Shown one piece after another: positions 1 to 9,384 of a stretch of DNA of 64,000 bases. A program made the position numbers and the translations under genes. Source of the DNA: JAJDXO01 sp965213765. GTDB taxonomy: Bacteria > Pseudomonadota > Alphaproteobacteria > Rhodospirillales > UBA2165. The notes under the pieces were generated by a model that worked only from the letters and a program-made list of their open reading frames with translations, searched no databases and had not been told where the DNA came from. Numbering within the stretch: position 1 is the first letter of the stretch; every line of letters starts with the position of its first letter. The DNA lies in contig OZ243926.1 of assembly GCA_965213765.1 (NCBI GenBank), forward strand, positions 2,170,001 to 2,234,000, in the 5' to 3' direction.

Positions 1-827
1 CCTTCGAGCCTCACCCCCGAATGTTCTTCCAGAAAAGCATCGAGCCGTTCCGCCTGACGCCGTTTCATCTCAAGGCGCGAATCATCGAGGAACTGGGCGC
101 CGACTTCCTGATGGTGCTGCATTTCGACAAGAAGTTCTCCGATCTTACGGCGGAAGCCTTCGTCGGCGACGTATTGAAGGCCAGTCTCGATGCCCGCCAT
201 ATCGTCTGCGGCTTCGATTTCGTTTTCGGCAAGAATCGGCAAGGCGACGGAAACTTTCTGAGGAGCCGGGGTCAGGAGTTGGGCTTCGGCACGTCGAGCG
301 TCGGCGCCGTGCTCGACGATACCGGCGAAGCCATCTCTTCGACCCGCGTTCGGGACTATCTCTCCGATGCCGATCCCCGCGGCGCGGCGCGGCTGCTCGG
401 CCGCTACCATGAAATTTCGGGTCGGGTGGTGCGCGGCGACGAGCGCGGACGAACCATAGGGTTTCCCACCGCCAACCTGGAGTTCGATATCAATAACCGG
501 CCGGCCACCGGCGTCTACGCGGTCCACACCGGCATCGACCGGGGCGGCGTCATCGACTGGCGGGACGGCGTCGCCAATCTGGGCCACCGCCCAACCTTCG
601 GCGATGAAGACCGGATTACCCTGGAAACCCATCTATTTGACTTCGATCAGGACATTTACGGCCAGCATTTACGGGTCGGATTGGTGGAATATCTGCGCCC
701 CGAGCAGAAGTTCAACGGCATCGACGAGCTGACCCAGGCGATCCGGCGGGATTGCACCGACGCCCGCGCCGTCCTCGCCAAGGAGCGGGACCAAAAAACT
801 AATCTAATTCCGGGCAACAGCCTTTGA
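1..827 (+). CDS. ribF: Bifunctional riboflavin kinase / FAD synthetase, 5' end cut by window
   Basis: RibF makes FMN from riboflavin and then adenylylates it to FAD in the cytoplasm. The frame is open to the window edge: the codons just before the first ATG (base 21) read FEPHPR, the adenylyltransferase N-terminal segment, so the true start lies upstream and the N-terminus is missing. The adenylyltransferase part ends around the SSTRVRDYL segment. The C-terminal flavokinase part carries GRTIGFPTANL (substrate and metal binding) and a normal end. ileS follows about 60 nt downstream on the same strand, a usual alphaproteobacterial neighbour. Family certain; only the start is unseen. Confidence 0.95.
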   Translation, partial: FEPHPRMFFQKSIEPFRLTPFHLKARIIEELGADFLMVLHFDKKFSDLTAEAFVGDVLKASLDARHIVCGFDFVFGKNRQGDGNFLRSRGQELGFGTSSVGAVLDDTGEAISSTRVRDYLSDADPRGAARLLGRYHEISGRVVRGDERGRTIGFPTANLEFDINNRPATGVYAVHTGIDRGGVIDWRDGVANLGHRPTFGDEDRITLETHLFDFDQDIYGQHLRVGLVEYLRPEQKFNGIDELTQAIRRDCTDARAVLAKERDQKTNLIPGNSL

Positions 828-890
828 TTTCCGGGCCGAGGAGGGATAAAACCGCCCCTCTTGGCGATACGGCCATTCGGATCACATGAG

Positions 891-3785
891 ATGAGCGTCG
901 ATTACAAAGATACGGTCTTCCTGCCGAAGACCGACTTCCCGATGAGGGCGGGATTGGCGAAGCGCGAGCCGGAGATTCTCGAGCGCTGGAAGAAGCTCGA
1001 CATCTACGCCAAATTGCGAGCCGACTCCAAGGGCCGGGAGAAGTTCATCCTCCACGATGGACCGCCCTACGCCAACGGCCATCTCCATATCGGCCACGCG
1101 CTCAACAAGATCCTGAAGGATGTCATCACCCGCTCCCAGCAGATGTTGGGCAAGGATTCCAACTATGTGCCGGGTTGGGACTGCCATGGTCTTCCCATCG
1201 AATGGAAGATCGAGGAGCAGTACCGGGAAAAGGGCGAGGACAAGGACGCGGTGCCGATCATCGACTTCCGCGCCGAGTGCCGGGATTTCGCCAGTCATTG
1301 GATCGACGTGCAGAGCGAGGAATTCCAGAGGCTGGGGGTCACCGGCGACTGGGACAACCCCTACACCACCATGAACTTCGCGGCGGAAGCGCAGATCACC
1401 CGGGAATTGATGAAGTTTGTCCGCAACGGCCTGCTCTATCGCGGCTCCAAACCGGTGATGTGGTCGGTGGTGGAGATGACGGCGCTCGCCGAAGCCGAGG
1501 TCGAGTATCACGACCATGTCTCCGACACTATCTGGGTTAAGTTCCCGGTGATCAGCGGCGACGAAGCGCTGGCCGACGCCTCGGTGGTCATTTGGACCAC
1601 CACGCCCTGGACCATCCCGGGCAACCGGGCGATCGCCTATTCCGGCGCGATCCAATATGGCCTCTACGAGGTAACGGAGGCGCCGGAGGACAACTGGGCG
1701 CAACCCGGCGATAAACTGATCCTGGCCGATGAACTGGCCGGGCAGGTGCGCGAGGACTGCCGTATCGATGCCTGGACCCGGGTTCAGGATGTCACCGCCG
1801 AAGCACTGGCCGGTTTGACCTGCGCCCATCCGTTCCGGGGCCAGGTGGAGGCCGGGGGCTATAATTTCGACGTCCCGCTGTTCGAGGGCAACCACGTCAC
1901 CGCCGAGGCCGGCACCGGCTTCGTGCATACGGCGCCGGGCCACGGCACCGATGACTTCGAGGTATGGATGGCCCACGGCCAGTTGCTGGCCGAACGCGGC
2001 ATCGATGCCCGCATCCCTTACACGGTCGGCCCCGACGGCCGGTTCACCGATGAAGCCCCGGGCTTCGAAGGCAAACAGGTGATCACCGAGAAGGGTGACA
2101 AGGGCGATGCCAACGGCACCGTGATCGAAGTACTCATCGAGACCGGCGCGCTCATCGGCCGCGGCCGGCTGACCCACCAATATCCCCATAGCTGGCGGTC
2201 CAAAAAGCCGCTGATTTTCCGCAACACGCCCCAATGGTTCATCGGTATGGATGCGGGCTATGGCGAGCACGGTAAGTCTTTGCGCGACGTGGCTCTCGGC
2301 GCCATCCAGGAGACCGACTTCTTCCCGGCGTCGGGGCGCAACCGCCTCTACGCCATGATCGAGAACCGTCCGGACTGGGTAATCTCCCGCCAGCGCGCCT
2401 GGGGCGTGCCGATCGCCGTCTTCGTCCACAAGAAGACCGGTGAAATCCTCCGCGACGAGACGGTGCTCGACCGGGTGGTCGAAGCGGTCGAGGCCGAGGG
2501 CGCCGATTCCTGGTTCTCATCGGACGCCGGCCGTTTCCTCGGTAACGCCTACGACGCGGACGAGTACGAGCAGATCTTTGACATTCTTGATGTGTGGTTC
2601 GAATCCGGCGCGACGCACAGTTTTGTCCTCGAAGAACGGGACGATCTCAAATGGCCCGCCGATCTCTATCTGGAAGGGACGGACCAGCATCGCGGCTGGT
2701 TCCATTCCTCGCTGCTTGAGACCTGCGGGACGCGGGACCGGGCGCCCTACGACCAGGTGCTCACCCACGGCTTCGTCATGGGCGAGGACGGCCACAAGAT
2801 GTCCAAGTCGCTGGGCAATATCGTCTCGCCCCAGGATGTGGTGAACACCAACGGCGCCGACATCCTGCGCCTCTGGGTGGTGGGGTCCGACTATTCCGAG
2901 GACCTGCGTATCGGGCCGGAGATCATCAAACACCACACGGACATTTACCGCCGGCTGCGCAACACACTGCGGTTCCTGCTCGGCAACCTGAACGGATTCC
3001 ATGAGAGCGAACGCCTGCCCGAGGCGGAGATGCCCGAGCTCGACCGCTGGGTCCTTCACCGGCTGCGGGAATTAGATGGCACGCTTCGAGAGGTCTGTGC
3101 GAGTTACGAATTCCATGACTTCTTCACCGAGCTGCATAATTTCTGCACCGTCGATCTGTCGGCCTTCTATTTCGATATCCGCAAGGACGCACTTTATTGC
3201 GACCGGGCGGATTCGATCAATCGCCGCGCCGCCCGCACGGTGCTCGATCACCTGTTTTCGTGCCTGACCGCCTGGTTGGCGCCGTTCATCTGCTTCACCG
3301 CCGAAGAGGCGTGGCTCGCGCGCTTCCCGGGCGAGGAGGACAGCGTCCACCTCCGCACCTTCCCCGACGTGCCGGACGCCTGGCGGGACGACGAATTGGC
3401 CGCCAAGTGGCGCAAGATCCGCGACCTGCGCCGGGTCGTCACCGGCGCCCTGGAGATCGAACGGGGCGAAAAGCGCATCGGCTCCAGCCTGCAATCGGCA
3501 CCCAAAATCTACGCGGATGCCGAACACTTGGCGGCCGTCGACGGCATGGACGTGGCGGAGATTGCGATCACGTCCGATGTCGAGTTGATCGAGGGCGCGC
3601 CCCCTGCGGACGCGTTCACGCTCGACGACGTCACCGGCGCCGGGGTCGTGCACACCTTGGCCAAGGGCGAGAAATGCGTCCGCTGCTACAAGGTGCTGCC
3701 GGAAGTCGGAACGGTGGCCGGACATCCCGAAATCTGCAATCGCTGCGCCGACGCGGTGGAGCACTTCCCCGCCGCCGCCGAATAG
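891..3785 (+). CDS. ileS: Isoleucyl-tRNA synthetase
   Basis: Charges tRNA-Ile in the cytoplasm. About 964 residues, normal for bacterial IleS. Visible are the class I signature HLHIGH near residue 64, the editing (CP1) insert with TWTTPWT-type sequence, KMSKS near residue 636, and a C-terminal zinc knuckle (CVRC and CNRC pairs near residue 930). I chose ATG 891 (MSVDYKDTVFLPKTDFP, the usual N-terminus) rather than the in-frame TTG at 861. lspA starts 2 nt after the stop, so the two are probably co-transcribed, as in many bacteria. Confidence 0.97.
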   Translation: MSVDYKDTVFLPKTDFPMRAGLAKREPEILERWKKLDIYAKLRADSKGREKFILHDGPPYANGHLHIGHALNKILKDVITRSQQMLGKDSNYVPGWDCHGLPIEWKIEEQYREKGEDKDAVPIIDFRAECRDFASHWIDVQSEEFQRLGVTGDWDNPYTTMNFAAEAQITRELMKFVRNGLLYRGSKPVMWSVVEMTALAEAEVEYHDHVSDTIWVKFPVISGDEALADASVVIWTTTPWTIPGNRAIAYSGAIQYGLYEVTEAPEDNWAQPGDKLILADELAGQVREDCRIDAWTRVQDVTAEALAGLTCAHPFRGQVEAGGYNFDVPLFEGNHVTAEAGTGFVHTAPGHGTDDFEVWMAHGQLLAERGIDARIPYTVGPDGRFTDEAPGFEGKQVITEKGDKGDANGTVIEVLIETGALIGRGRLTHQYPHSWRSKKPLIFRNTPQWFIGMDAGYGEHGKSLRDVALGAIQETDFFPASGRNRLYAMIENRPDWVISRQRAWGVPIAVFVHKKTGEILRDETVLDRVVEAVEAEGADSWFSSDAGRFLGNAYDADEYEQIFDILDVWFESGATHSFVLEERDDLKWPADLYLEGTDQHRGWFHSSLLETCGTRDRAPYDQVLTHGFVMGEDGHKMSKSLGNIVSPQDVVNTNGADILRLWVVGSDYSEDLRIGPEIIKHHTDIYRRLRNTLRFLLGNLNGFHESERLPEAEMPELDRWVLHRLRELDGTLREVCASYEFHDFFTELHNFCTVDLSAFYFDIRKDALYCDRADSINRRAARTVLDHLFSCLTAWLAPFICFTAEEAWLARFPGEEDSVHLRTFPDVPDAWRDDELAAKWRKIRDLRRVVTGALEIERGEKRIGSSLQSAPKIYADAEHLAAVDGMDVAEIAITSDVELIEGAPPADAFTLDDVTGAGVVHTLAKGEKCVRCYKVLPEVGTVAGHPEICNRCADAVEHFPAAAE

Positions 3786-3787
3786 CC

Positions 3788-4282
3788 GTGACGCGCCGGC
3801 AAACGATCGGCATCGCCTTGGGCCTCGCGGTCATTGCCGCGGACCAACTGACCAAATGGTGGATCGCCGCTTGGGTCATGCAGCAGCCGCGCCGCCTTCC
3901 GGTACTGCCGTTTTTTGATTTGGTGTTGGCGTGGAATCGGGGCATCAGTTTCGGCATGTTCGATGCCGGCAGCGTTTGGGGCCCGTGGCTGTTGTCGGGA
4001 ATTGCCCTGGTGATCGTCGGCTTTCTCGGGGCCTGGTTTCGCCGCGCCGAAATGCTGTCGACGACCCTCGCCCTCGGGTTGATTATGGGTGGGGCGCTGG
4101 GCAATGTGATCGACCGGATGCGGCTCGGCGCGGTGATCGATTTTATCGATTTGCACGCAGGCGGCTATCACTGGCCGGCCTTCAACGTGGCCGATGCCGC
4201 CATTACCGTTGGCGCTATATTGTTAATCGTTGAAACGCTATTTTCCCGGGAGCGAAAGAAGCGTAATATTGAGGATACGTAA
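3788..4282 (+). CDS. lspA: Lipoprotein signal peptidase (signal peptidase II)
   Basis: Inner-membrane aspartyl protease that removes the signal peptide of prolipoproteins after lipidation. The 164-residue product has four hydrophobic segments and both catalytic aspartates: D109 in GNVIDRM and D136 in FNVADA. A GTG at 3788, right after the ileS stop, gives a normal N-terminus; the frame stays open further upstream over ileS, but that part is a shadow. The next gene starts 15 nt downstream and encodes a lipoprotein, a likely LspA substrate. Confidence 0.95.
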   Translation: MTRRQTIGIALGLAVIAADQLTKWWIAAWVMQQPRRLPVLPFFDLVLAWNRGISFGMFDAGSVWGPWLLSGIALVIVGFLGAWFRRAEMLSTTLALGLIMGGALGNVIDRMRLGAVIDFIDLHAGGYHWPAFNVADAAITVGAILLIVETLFSRERKKRNIEDT

Positions 4283-4297
4283 AATTTGAGGTCCGTC

Positions 4298-4876
4298 ATG
4301 AACCGGCAGTTTCTGGGAGTTGGGGTAGGCCTACTGGCCATGGTCGCCCTAACTGCCTGTGAACAGACCAAACAGGCCCTTGGCCAGACCAAGCGGTCTC
4401 CGGACGAGTTCGCCGTCTACACGCGCGCGCCGTTGAGCACGCCGCCGGACTACCAGCTCCGTCCGCCGACCCCGGGCGCCCAGCGCCCTCAGGCCGTCAA
4501 CCCGCGTGACCGGGTGGAGCGGACCATCGTTGACAGTGCGGGTGGGACAGCGCGCCGACCGGTCGACACCGTGCGACCGGTGGCCGGCGCCAGCGCCGGG
4601 GAAACCGCCATTTTGCGCGCCGCCGGCGCCTTGAACACAGATACGGGTATTCGTCTTCAGGTCAACAATGAGACCCGTCAAATCGTCTTAGAATCCAATG
4701 ACTTCGCGGAAAAGTTGGTATTTTGGCGCGATGCGCCGGACCCCTCGGTCGCCGTCGATCCGGTCGCGGAATCAAAGCGCATCCGAGATGCTCAAGCGCT
4801 CGGCAAGCCCATCAACGAGGGCGATGTGCCGGTCATCGAGCGAAAGAAGAAAGCGATTTTGGAAGGCCTGTTCTAG
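4298..4876 (+). CDS. DUF3035-type outer-membrane lipoprotein (BamF-like)
   Basis: 192-residue lipoprotein. The signal peptide ends in a lipobox LTAC with the lipidated cysteine at residue 21. The mature part is proline- and arginine-rich, then has a short conserved C-terminal region (KRIRDAQALGKPINEGDVP...). In alphaproteobacteria the DUF3035 family includes a lipoprotein reported with the BAM complex (BamF); assignment to that role here is inference from family and place after lspA. ATG 4298 is preferred to the TTG at 4286: it has a TGAGG ribosome site 6 nt upstream. The stop TAG is the CTAG that opens the repeat at 4873. Confidence 0.75.
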   Translation: MNRQFLGVGVGLLAMVALTACEQTKQALGQTKRSPDEFAVYTRAPLSTPPDYQLRPPTPGAQRPQAVNPRDRVERTIVDSAGGTARRPVDTVRPVAGASAGETAILRAAGALNTDTGIRLQVNNETRQIVLESNDFAEKLVFWRDAPDPSVAVDPVAESKRIRDAQALGKPINEGDVPVIERKKKAILEGLF

Positions 4877-5141
4877 AGCAGTTCCCGGCCAAATTGAACC
4901 GTTTGACCGGGATTAATTCGCGTCGTGGCCAGGCGCGCCGTGAACGGCGATGCCGGCCCATCGGCGGAGCGGCGCAACGTCGCCACGACGCGAAGGAACC
5001 CGGCCTTCGGTGGCGCTCCCCGGTCCTCCGGGTGCGTTGCGGGCCTCGTCCGATGCGCGGACATCGCCCTTCGGCCCGCGCCTGCCCGGCTAACCGATGA
5101 GCGCCATCAAATTGATTCAATTTGGCCGGAAACTGCTCTAG
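4873..5141. repeat. 269-bp element bounded by 24-bp inverted repeats (REP/MITE-like)
   Basis: The left arm 4873-4896 (begins CTAGAGCAGTTCCCGGCC) and right arm 5118-5141 (ends GGAAACTGCTCTAG) are inverted copies with one mismatch. The same arms form the compact 51-bp palindrome at 20019-20069. Inside lies a further inverted repeat, CGCGTCGTGGC at 4919-4929 against GCCACGACGCG at 4982-4992. The right arm is preceded by CAAATTGATT, so it looks like the centre of a second palindrome. No convincing protein is encoded. It fills most of the 396-nt gap before the M16 gene and its first CTAG provides the upstream gene's stop codon. Confidence 0.8.
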
Positions 5142-5195
5142 CGTCCCAAGACCGCCAGATTACAAAATCGTAATATCACATTGGTGCGAGGCTGG

Positions 5196-5223
5196 TTTGC
5201 CCGGACCATCCGTGGGCTATACT
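5196..5223 (+). promoter_or_regulatory. Candidate sigma-70 promoter for the M16 pair
   Basis: A -10 TATACT at 5218-5223 with a weak -35 TTTGCC at 5196-5201, 16 bp apart, lies about 50 nt before the first M16 gene. The repeat upstream probably ends the lspA transcript, so a new promoter is expected here. Pattern match only. Confidence 0.4.
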
Positions 5224-5272
5224 TTCGGCACCGATTTGCTCAACGGAAAACGGCAGGCAGCCCGTTAAACTC

Positions 5273-6610
5273 ATGATGTTCAGACGCACGCTCCTCACCG
5301 CCGCGGCGGCGGCGGCTTGGCTCTCCGTCCTTCCGGCGGCGGCCGAGGTGTTTAACCCAAAAACCTTCACCCTGGACAACGGGATGCAGGTGGTGGTGGT
5401 TTCCAATCACCGGGCACCGATCGTCACCCATATGGTCTGGTACAAGGTGGGGTCCGCCGACGAGCCCCGCGGCAAATCAGGAATCGCTCATTTCCTCGAA
5501 CATCTGATGTTCAAGGCGACCAAGAACCTGGAGTCCGGCGAGTTTTCGCGCACCGTGGCGCGTAACGGCGGGCGCGACAATGCATTCACCTCCTACGACT
5601 ACACCGGCTACCACCAGAATGTCGCCGCGGACCGGCTTGGCATCGTCATGCAGCTCGAAGCTGATCGGATGCGCAATCTGATCATCGATCCCAAGGAGGT
5701 GGAACCCGAGCGCCTGGTGGCGCTCGAGGAACGCCGGTCCCGGACCGACAACTCACCCGGCGCCAAGCTGTTCGAACAGGTGAATGCCGCGCTCTATCTA
5801 AATTACCCCTACCGCGATCCGATCATCGGTTGGGAACACGAGATCAGACGGATAACGGTGGAAGACTTGCGGGCCTTCTACGACAAATGGTACTGGCCCG
5901 ACAATGCGGTGCTGGTGGTCGCCGGCGACGTTACCGTCGATCAGGTTCGCCCCCTTGCCGAGAAGTATTACGGTGTCATCCCAAGGGGACCCGGCATCAC
6001 TCGGGAACGAACCGCGGAACCGCCCCACAACGCGGCACGCCGAGTGATCCTCCGAGACCGGCGGGTGCGGCAGCCGAGCGTCCGCAAACGCTATATGGCG
6101 CCGAGCCACGGCTACGGCGATAAGCAGCATATTTACGCGCTGCAGGTACTGAGCGAGATCATCGGCGGCAATACCGGCGTACTGTCCAAGTCGCTGGTGC
6201 GAGAGCAGAAAATCGCCGTCTCGGCGGGTGCGTACTACAACTCCGACGGAATTGGTCCCAGCGCGTTCACCTACTTCGCGTCCCCCGCACCCGGCGTTTC
6301 CATGGAAAAACTGGAGGCGGCGCTCCAGGTGGAGATCGACAAATTGCTCAAATCGGGTGTGACCGCCGAAGCGGTGGCACGAGCCAAATCACGCATGTCG
6401 GCCGGCGCCATCTATGCGCGGGATTCCGCCGGTCGCGGGGCGCGGGTATTGGGCGCTGCGCTGGCCACGGGGCAGACCATCGAGGACGTGGAATCGTGGC
6501 CCAAACGCATCGAAGCGGTCACCCTGGAGCAGATCAATGAAGCAGCCAAGGCGGTGATGATCGAAAGCAACTCGGTCACCGGCCTGCTGCTGGCCGAACG
6601 GCCGAGTTAG
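5273..6610 (+). CDS. M16 (pitrilysin-type) zinc metallopeptidase, catalytic subunit
   Basis: 445 residues with a cleavable signal peptide (MMFRRTLLTAAAAAAWLSVLPAAAE), so periplasmic. It has the inverted zinc motif HFLEH at residues 73-77 and the expected downstream glutamate in the ALEERRSR segment: a complete active site. M16 peptidases degrade peptides inside a clam-shell chamber and in many bacteria are encoded as an active/inactive pair, which fits the next gene 11 nt downstream. Substrate unknown. ATG 5276 is an equally possible start. Confidence 0.9.
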   Translation: MMFRRTLLTAAAAAAWLSVLPAAAEVFNPKTFTLDNGMQVVVVSNHRAPIVTHMVWYKVGSADEPRGKSGIAHFLEHLMFKATKNLESGEFSRTVARNGGRDNAFTSYDYTGYHQNVAADRLGIVMQLEADRMRNLIIDPKEVEPERLVALEERRSRTDNSPGAKLFEQVNAALYLNYPYRDPIIGWEHEIRRITVEDLRAFYDKWYWPDNAVLVVAGDVTVDQVRPLAEKYYGVIPRGPGITRERTAEPPHNAARRVILRDRRVRQPSVRKRYMAPSHGYGDKQHIYALQVLSEIIGGNTGVLSKSLVREQKIAVSAGAYYNSDGIGPSAFTYFASPAPGVSMEKLEAALQVEIDKLLKSGVTAEAVARAKSRMSAGAIYARDSAGRGARVLGAALATGQTIEDVESWPKRIEAVTLEQINEAAKAVMIESNSVTGLLLAERPS

Positions 6611-6621
6611 AGGATGAATCC

Positions 6622-7950
6622 ATGAGCAGGGCACGCCTCGCCGGCATGAGTGCCGCTATCTTCATCGCCGTTACATTGACCACCCCATTGGCCCACGCCG
6701 CCGTCAAGGTTCAAGAAGTGGTCAGCGCCGGGGGAATCACCGCCTGGCTGGTCGAGGACCACACCAACCCGATCATCTCGGTCAATTTCGCCTTTCGCGG
6801 CGGCAGCGCGCTCGACCCGGACGGCAAGGACGGTGTTGCCAATTTGGTTTCGGCGACCGTCGATGAAGGCGCCGGCGACATGGACAGCGAAACTTTTCAG
6901 CGGCGTCTTGAAGACCTCTCCATCTCACTCAGCTTCTCCGCCGGGCTCGACACGTTTTCGGGCCGGATGCGCACCCTCACCCGCAATCGGGACGACGCGT
7001 TCGGCTTGCTGAAATTGGCGATCACCCGGCCGCGCTTCGATCCCGAAGCCGTCGAGCGAATTCGCTCCCAGGTCCTGGCTGGCCTCCGCCGGGCGTCGGA
7101 AAACCCGCGGCGGCTCGCCAATCGGGCCATGTTCCAAACCATGTTCCCGGACCATCCCTACAGCCGCCACACAGATGGGACCCTTGAGACGGTTCCGGTT
7201 ATCAAGATCGCAGATCTGAAGGCCTTCGTCGCCCGGCGGCTGGCCCGCGGCAACCTAGTCATCGGCGTGGTCGGTGATATCACGGCGGCGGAATTGAAAT
7301 CCCTGCTCGATACCACCTTCGGCGAACTTCCCGCGACGGCCGAGCCCTGGGAAGTACCGGATGTCACCGCGGCCGCCACCGGCAAGCAGGTGGTGATCGA
7401 GAAGCCTATACCCCAAAGCGTCATCCGGTTTGGTCATGCGGGGATTAAGCGCGAGGATCCTGATTTTTACGCCGCCTATCTGATGAACTACGTTCTCGGC
7501 GGCGGCGGCGAATCCCGGCTCCATGAGGAGGTGCGAGAGAAACGCGGCCTTGCCTATTCCGCCTTCAGCTACCTTTCGTCCCTGGATCATTCGGCGCTGA
7601 TTATCGGCGGCGCGGGAACGGCGAATGCGCAGGCCCCCCAGACCATCGATATCGTGCGCGCCGAGTGGAGGCGCATGGCCGAACAGGGACTGTCCGAACT
7701 CGAACTTGAGGATGCCAAAACATATCTGACCGGATCCTACGCCCTGCGATTCGGCTCCAGCCCGCGAATCGCGGCTATGTTGACCGGCCTTCAGCTTGAA
7801 AAATTGGGCCGCGACTATTTCGACATCCGCAACTCGCTGATCGAAAAAGTGACCCTCGACGACGTCAATCGGGTTGCGAAGAGCCTGTTGCGCCCGGAAG
7901 ATCTAACGCTCGTCGTGGTTGGCCAACCGGAAAACATCTCCGCCAACTGA
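6622..7950 (+). CDS. M16 peptidase family protein, non-catalytic partner
   Basis: 442 residues with an N-terminal signal peptide ending near AHA. It has the M16 fold, but where the HxxEH zinc site should be it reads GVANLVSATVDEG, so it cannot bind zinc. The C-terminal R/Y substrate-binding segment (REKRGLAYSAFSYL) is kept. Known M16B pairs work as heterodimers with one subunit supplying zinc and the other the R/Y pair; this gene and its upstream neighbour match that. Start ATG 6622 has GAGG upstream. Confidence 0.88.
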   Translation: MSRARLAGMSAAIFIAVTLTTPLAHAAVKVQEVVSAGGITAWLVEDHTNPIISVNFAFRGGSALDPDGKDGVANLVSATVDEGAGDMDSETFQRRLEDLSISLSFSAGLDTFSGRMRTLTRNRDDAFGLLKLAITRPRFDPEAVERIRSQVLAGLRRASENPRRLANRAMFQTMFPDHPYSRHTDGTLETVPVIKIADLKAFVARRLARGNLVIGVVGDITAAELKSLLDTTFGELPATAEPWEVPDVTAAATGKQVVIEKPIPQSVIRFGHAGIKREDPDFYAAYLMNYVLGGGGESRLHEEVREKRGLAYSAFSYLSSLDHSALIIGGAGTANAQAPQTIDIVRAEWRRMAEQGLSELELEDAKTYLTGSYALRFGSSPRIAAMLTGLQLEKLGRDYFDIRNSLIEKVTLDDVNRVAKSLLRPEDLTLVVVGQPENISAN

Positions 7951-8053
7951 CCGGCTGCGGCCAGTCCAGCCTTCCCAGGGGGACGCGCTGGCTGGCCATC
8001 GTCCCAAGTGCTAGTGTGAGTCGCCCTTTGCACCCGATTGGAACTGATCGCCA

Positions 8054-9373
8054 GTGGCGTATTACATCCACGATGTCGATGCATGTTTGAGCCCCGTGAT
8101 CGGTCTGGACGGCCTTGAACCGGATGTCTTTGGCGCTTGGGTGGGCCGCACCGCTTCGTCTCTCGAAACTCTTAGATCCTGGCACGCAGAAAACAGCCTG
8201 CCCCTGTTACGGCTGCCGGAACGAAACGACGACGTAGCGGCACTCGAACCGGTCGCCGAGCGCCTCCGCGAAAACTTTAGGGACATCATCGTGCTGGGAA
8301 CCGGCGGTTCCAGCCTCGGCGGCAAAAGTCTATCGGCGCTCGCCGATCCGGGGGCGCCGCTTCCGGATGGTGGGCAGCCCGATAGCCCGCGGCTGCATTT
8401 CATGGACAATATCGACCCGGTCAGTTTCGATCGCCTGTTCGCCCGCACCGACCCGGCGGCCACAGCCTTTATCGTGATCTCGAAGTCCGGCGGCACCGCC
8501 GAGACGCTGACCCAGTTCCTCTACTGCCTGGCTGTCTTTCGAAAGGCCCTGCCCGCCGAGACGCTGAGCCGGCACTTCCTTATCATAACCGAGCCCCGGG
8601 ACAACCCCCTGCGCCGGTTGGCTGAAGAACACGGCTTCGAGACCTTCGATCATGACCCGGGTATCGGCGGCCGGTACTCGGTGCTTTCCGTCGTTGGCTT
8701 GCTGCCGGCGATGATCGCCGGCCTGGATGCGGAGGCGGTGCGCCGAGGGGCGGCCTCGGTCCTGACCCCCATCCTCGGGCACGCGGGACCGGAGCAAACT
8801 CCGCCGGCGGTTGGCGCCGCAATGGCGGTCGCCCTCTCCAAGGAACGGGCCATATCGCAGCTTGTTGTAATGCCGTATGTCGACCGCCTTTATGATTTCG
8901 CCTTCTGGTACCGCCAGTTGTGGGCCGAGAGTCTCGGCAAGCGCGGTGAGGGAACCACCCCGGTCAACGCGCTCGGTACCGTCGATCAGCACAGCCAGTT
9001 GCAGCTCTATCTGGCAGGCCCCAGGGACAAGGCCTACACCGTCATTTTCGGCCCGTCCGCCGGCACCGGAGGCCGGGTGCCTGAGGATCTCGCCGGCAAC
9101 AGTGATCTGTTTTATCTTGCGGGACGCAGAATGGGTGACCTCTTGGACGCGGAGCAGCGGGCAACCGCCGATACGCTGATCGCCAACCAACGGCCGACAC
9201 GCAAGATCACCCTGCCCGAGGTCAATGAGGAGAGCATCGGGGCCTTGATGATGCATTTCATGCTGGAGACGATAATCGCCGCGCAACTGTTGAACGTGGA
9301 CGCCTTTGATCAGCCGGCCGTTGAGCAAGGAAAGATCCTCGCGCGCGAATATTTGGGCCAAGGCGCGGGATAG
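8054..9373 (+). CDS. pgi: Glucose-6-phosphate isomerase
   Basis: Interconverts glucose-6-phosphate and fructose-6-phosphate in the cytoplasm. 439 residues, the shorter bacterial form. Seen: the sugar-phosphate loop GTGGSSLGGKS near residue 80, SKSGGTAET, ESLGKRGEGTTP with the catalytic glutamate region, and EQGKILAREYL at the C-terminus, which contains the catalytic lysine. It starts with GTG at 8054; no strong ribosome site is visible. mutL follows after 11 nt and is probably co-transcribed. Confidence 0.93.
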   Translation: MAYYIHDVDACLSPVIGLDGLEPDVFGAWVGRTASSLETLRSWHAENSLPLLRLPERNDDVAALEPVAERLRENFRDIIVLGTGGSSLGGKSLSALADPGAPLPDGGQPDSPRLHFMDNIDPVSFDRLFARTDPAATAFIVISKSGGTAETLTQFLYCLAVFRKALPAETLSRHFLIITEPRDNPLRRLAEEHGFETFDHDPGIGGRYSVLSVVGLLPAMIAGLDAEAVRRGAASVLTPILGHAGPEQTPPAVGAAMAVALSKERAISQLVVMPYVDRLYDFAFWYRQLWAESLGKRGEGTTPVNALGTVDQHSQLQLYLAGPRDKAYTVIFGPSAGTGGRVPEDLAGNSDLFYLAGRRMGDLLDAEQRATADTLIANQRPTRKITLPEVNEESIGALMMHFMLETIIAAQLLNVDAFDQPAVEQGKILAREYLGQGAG

Positions 9374-9384
9374 GGAGAAATCCA

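Noticed and set aside
882..2429. A 515-codon open frame on - opposite ileS
   Set aside because: Entirely covered by ileS, whose HIGH motif and editing domain are in the + frame.
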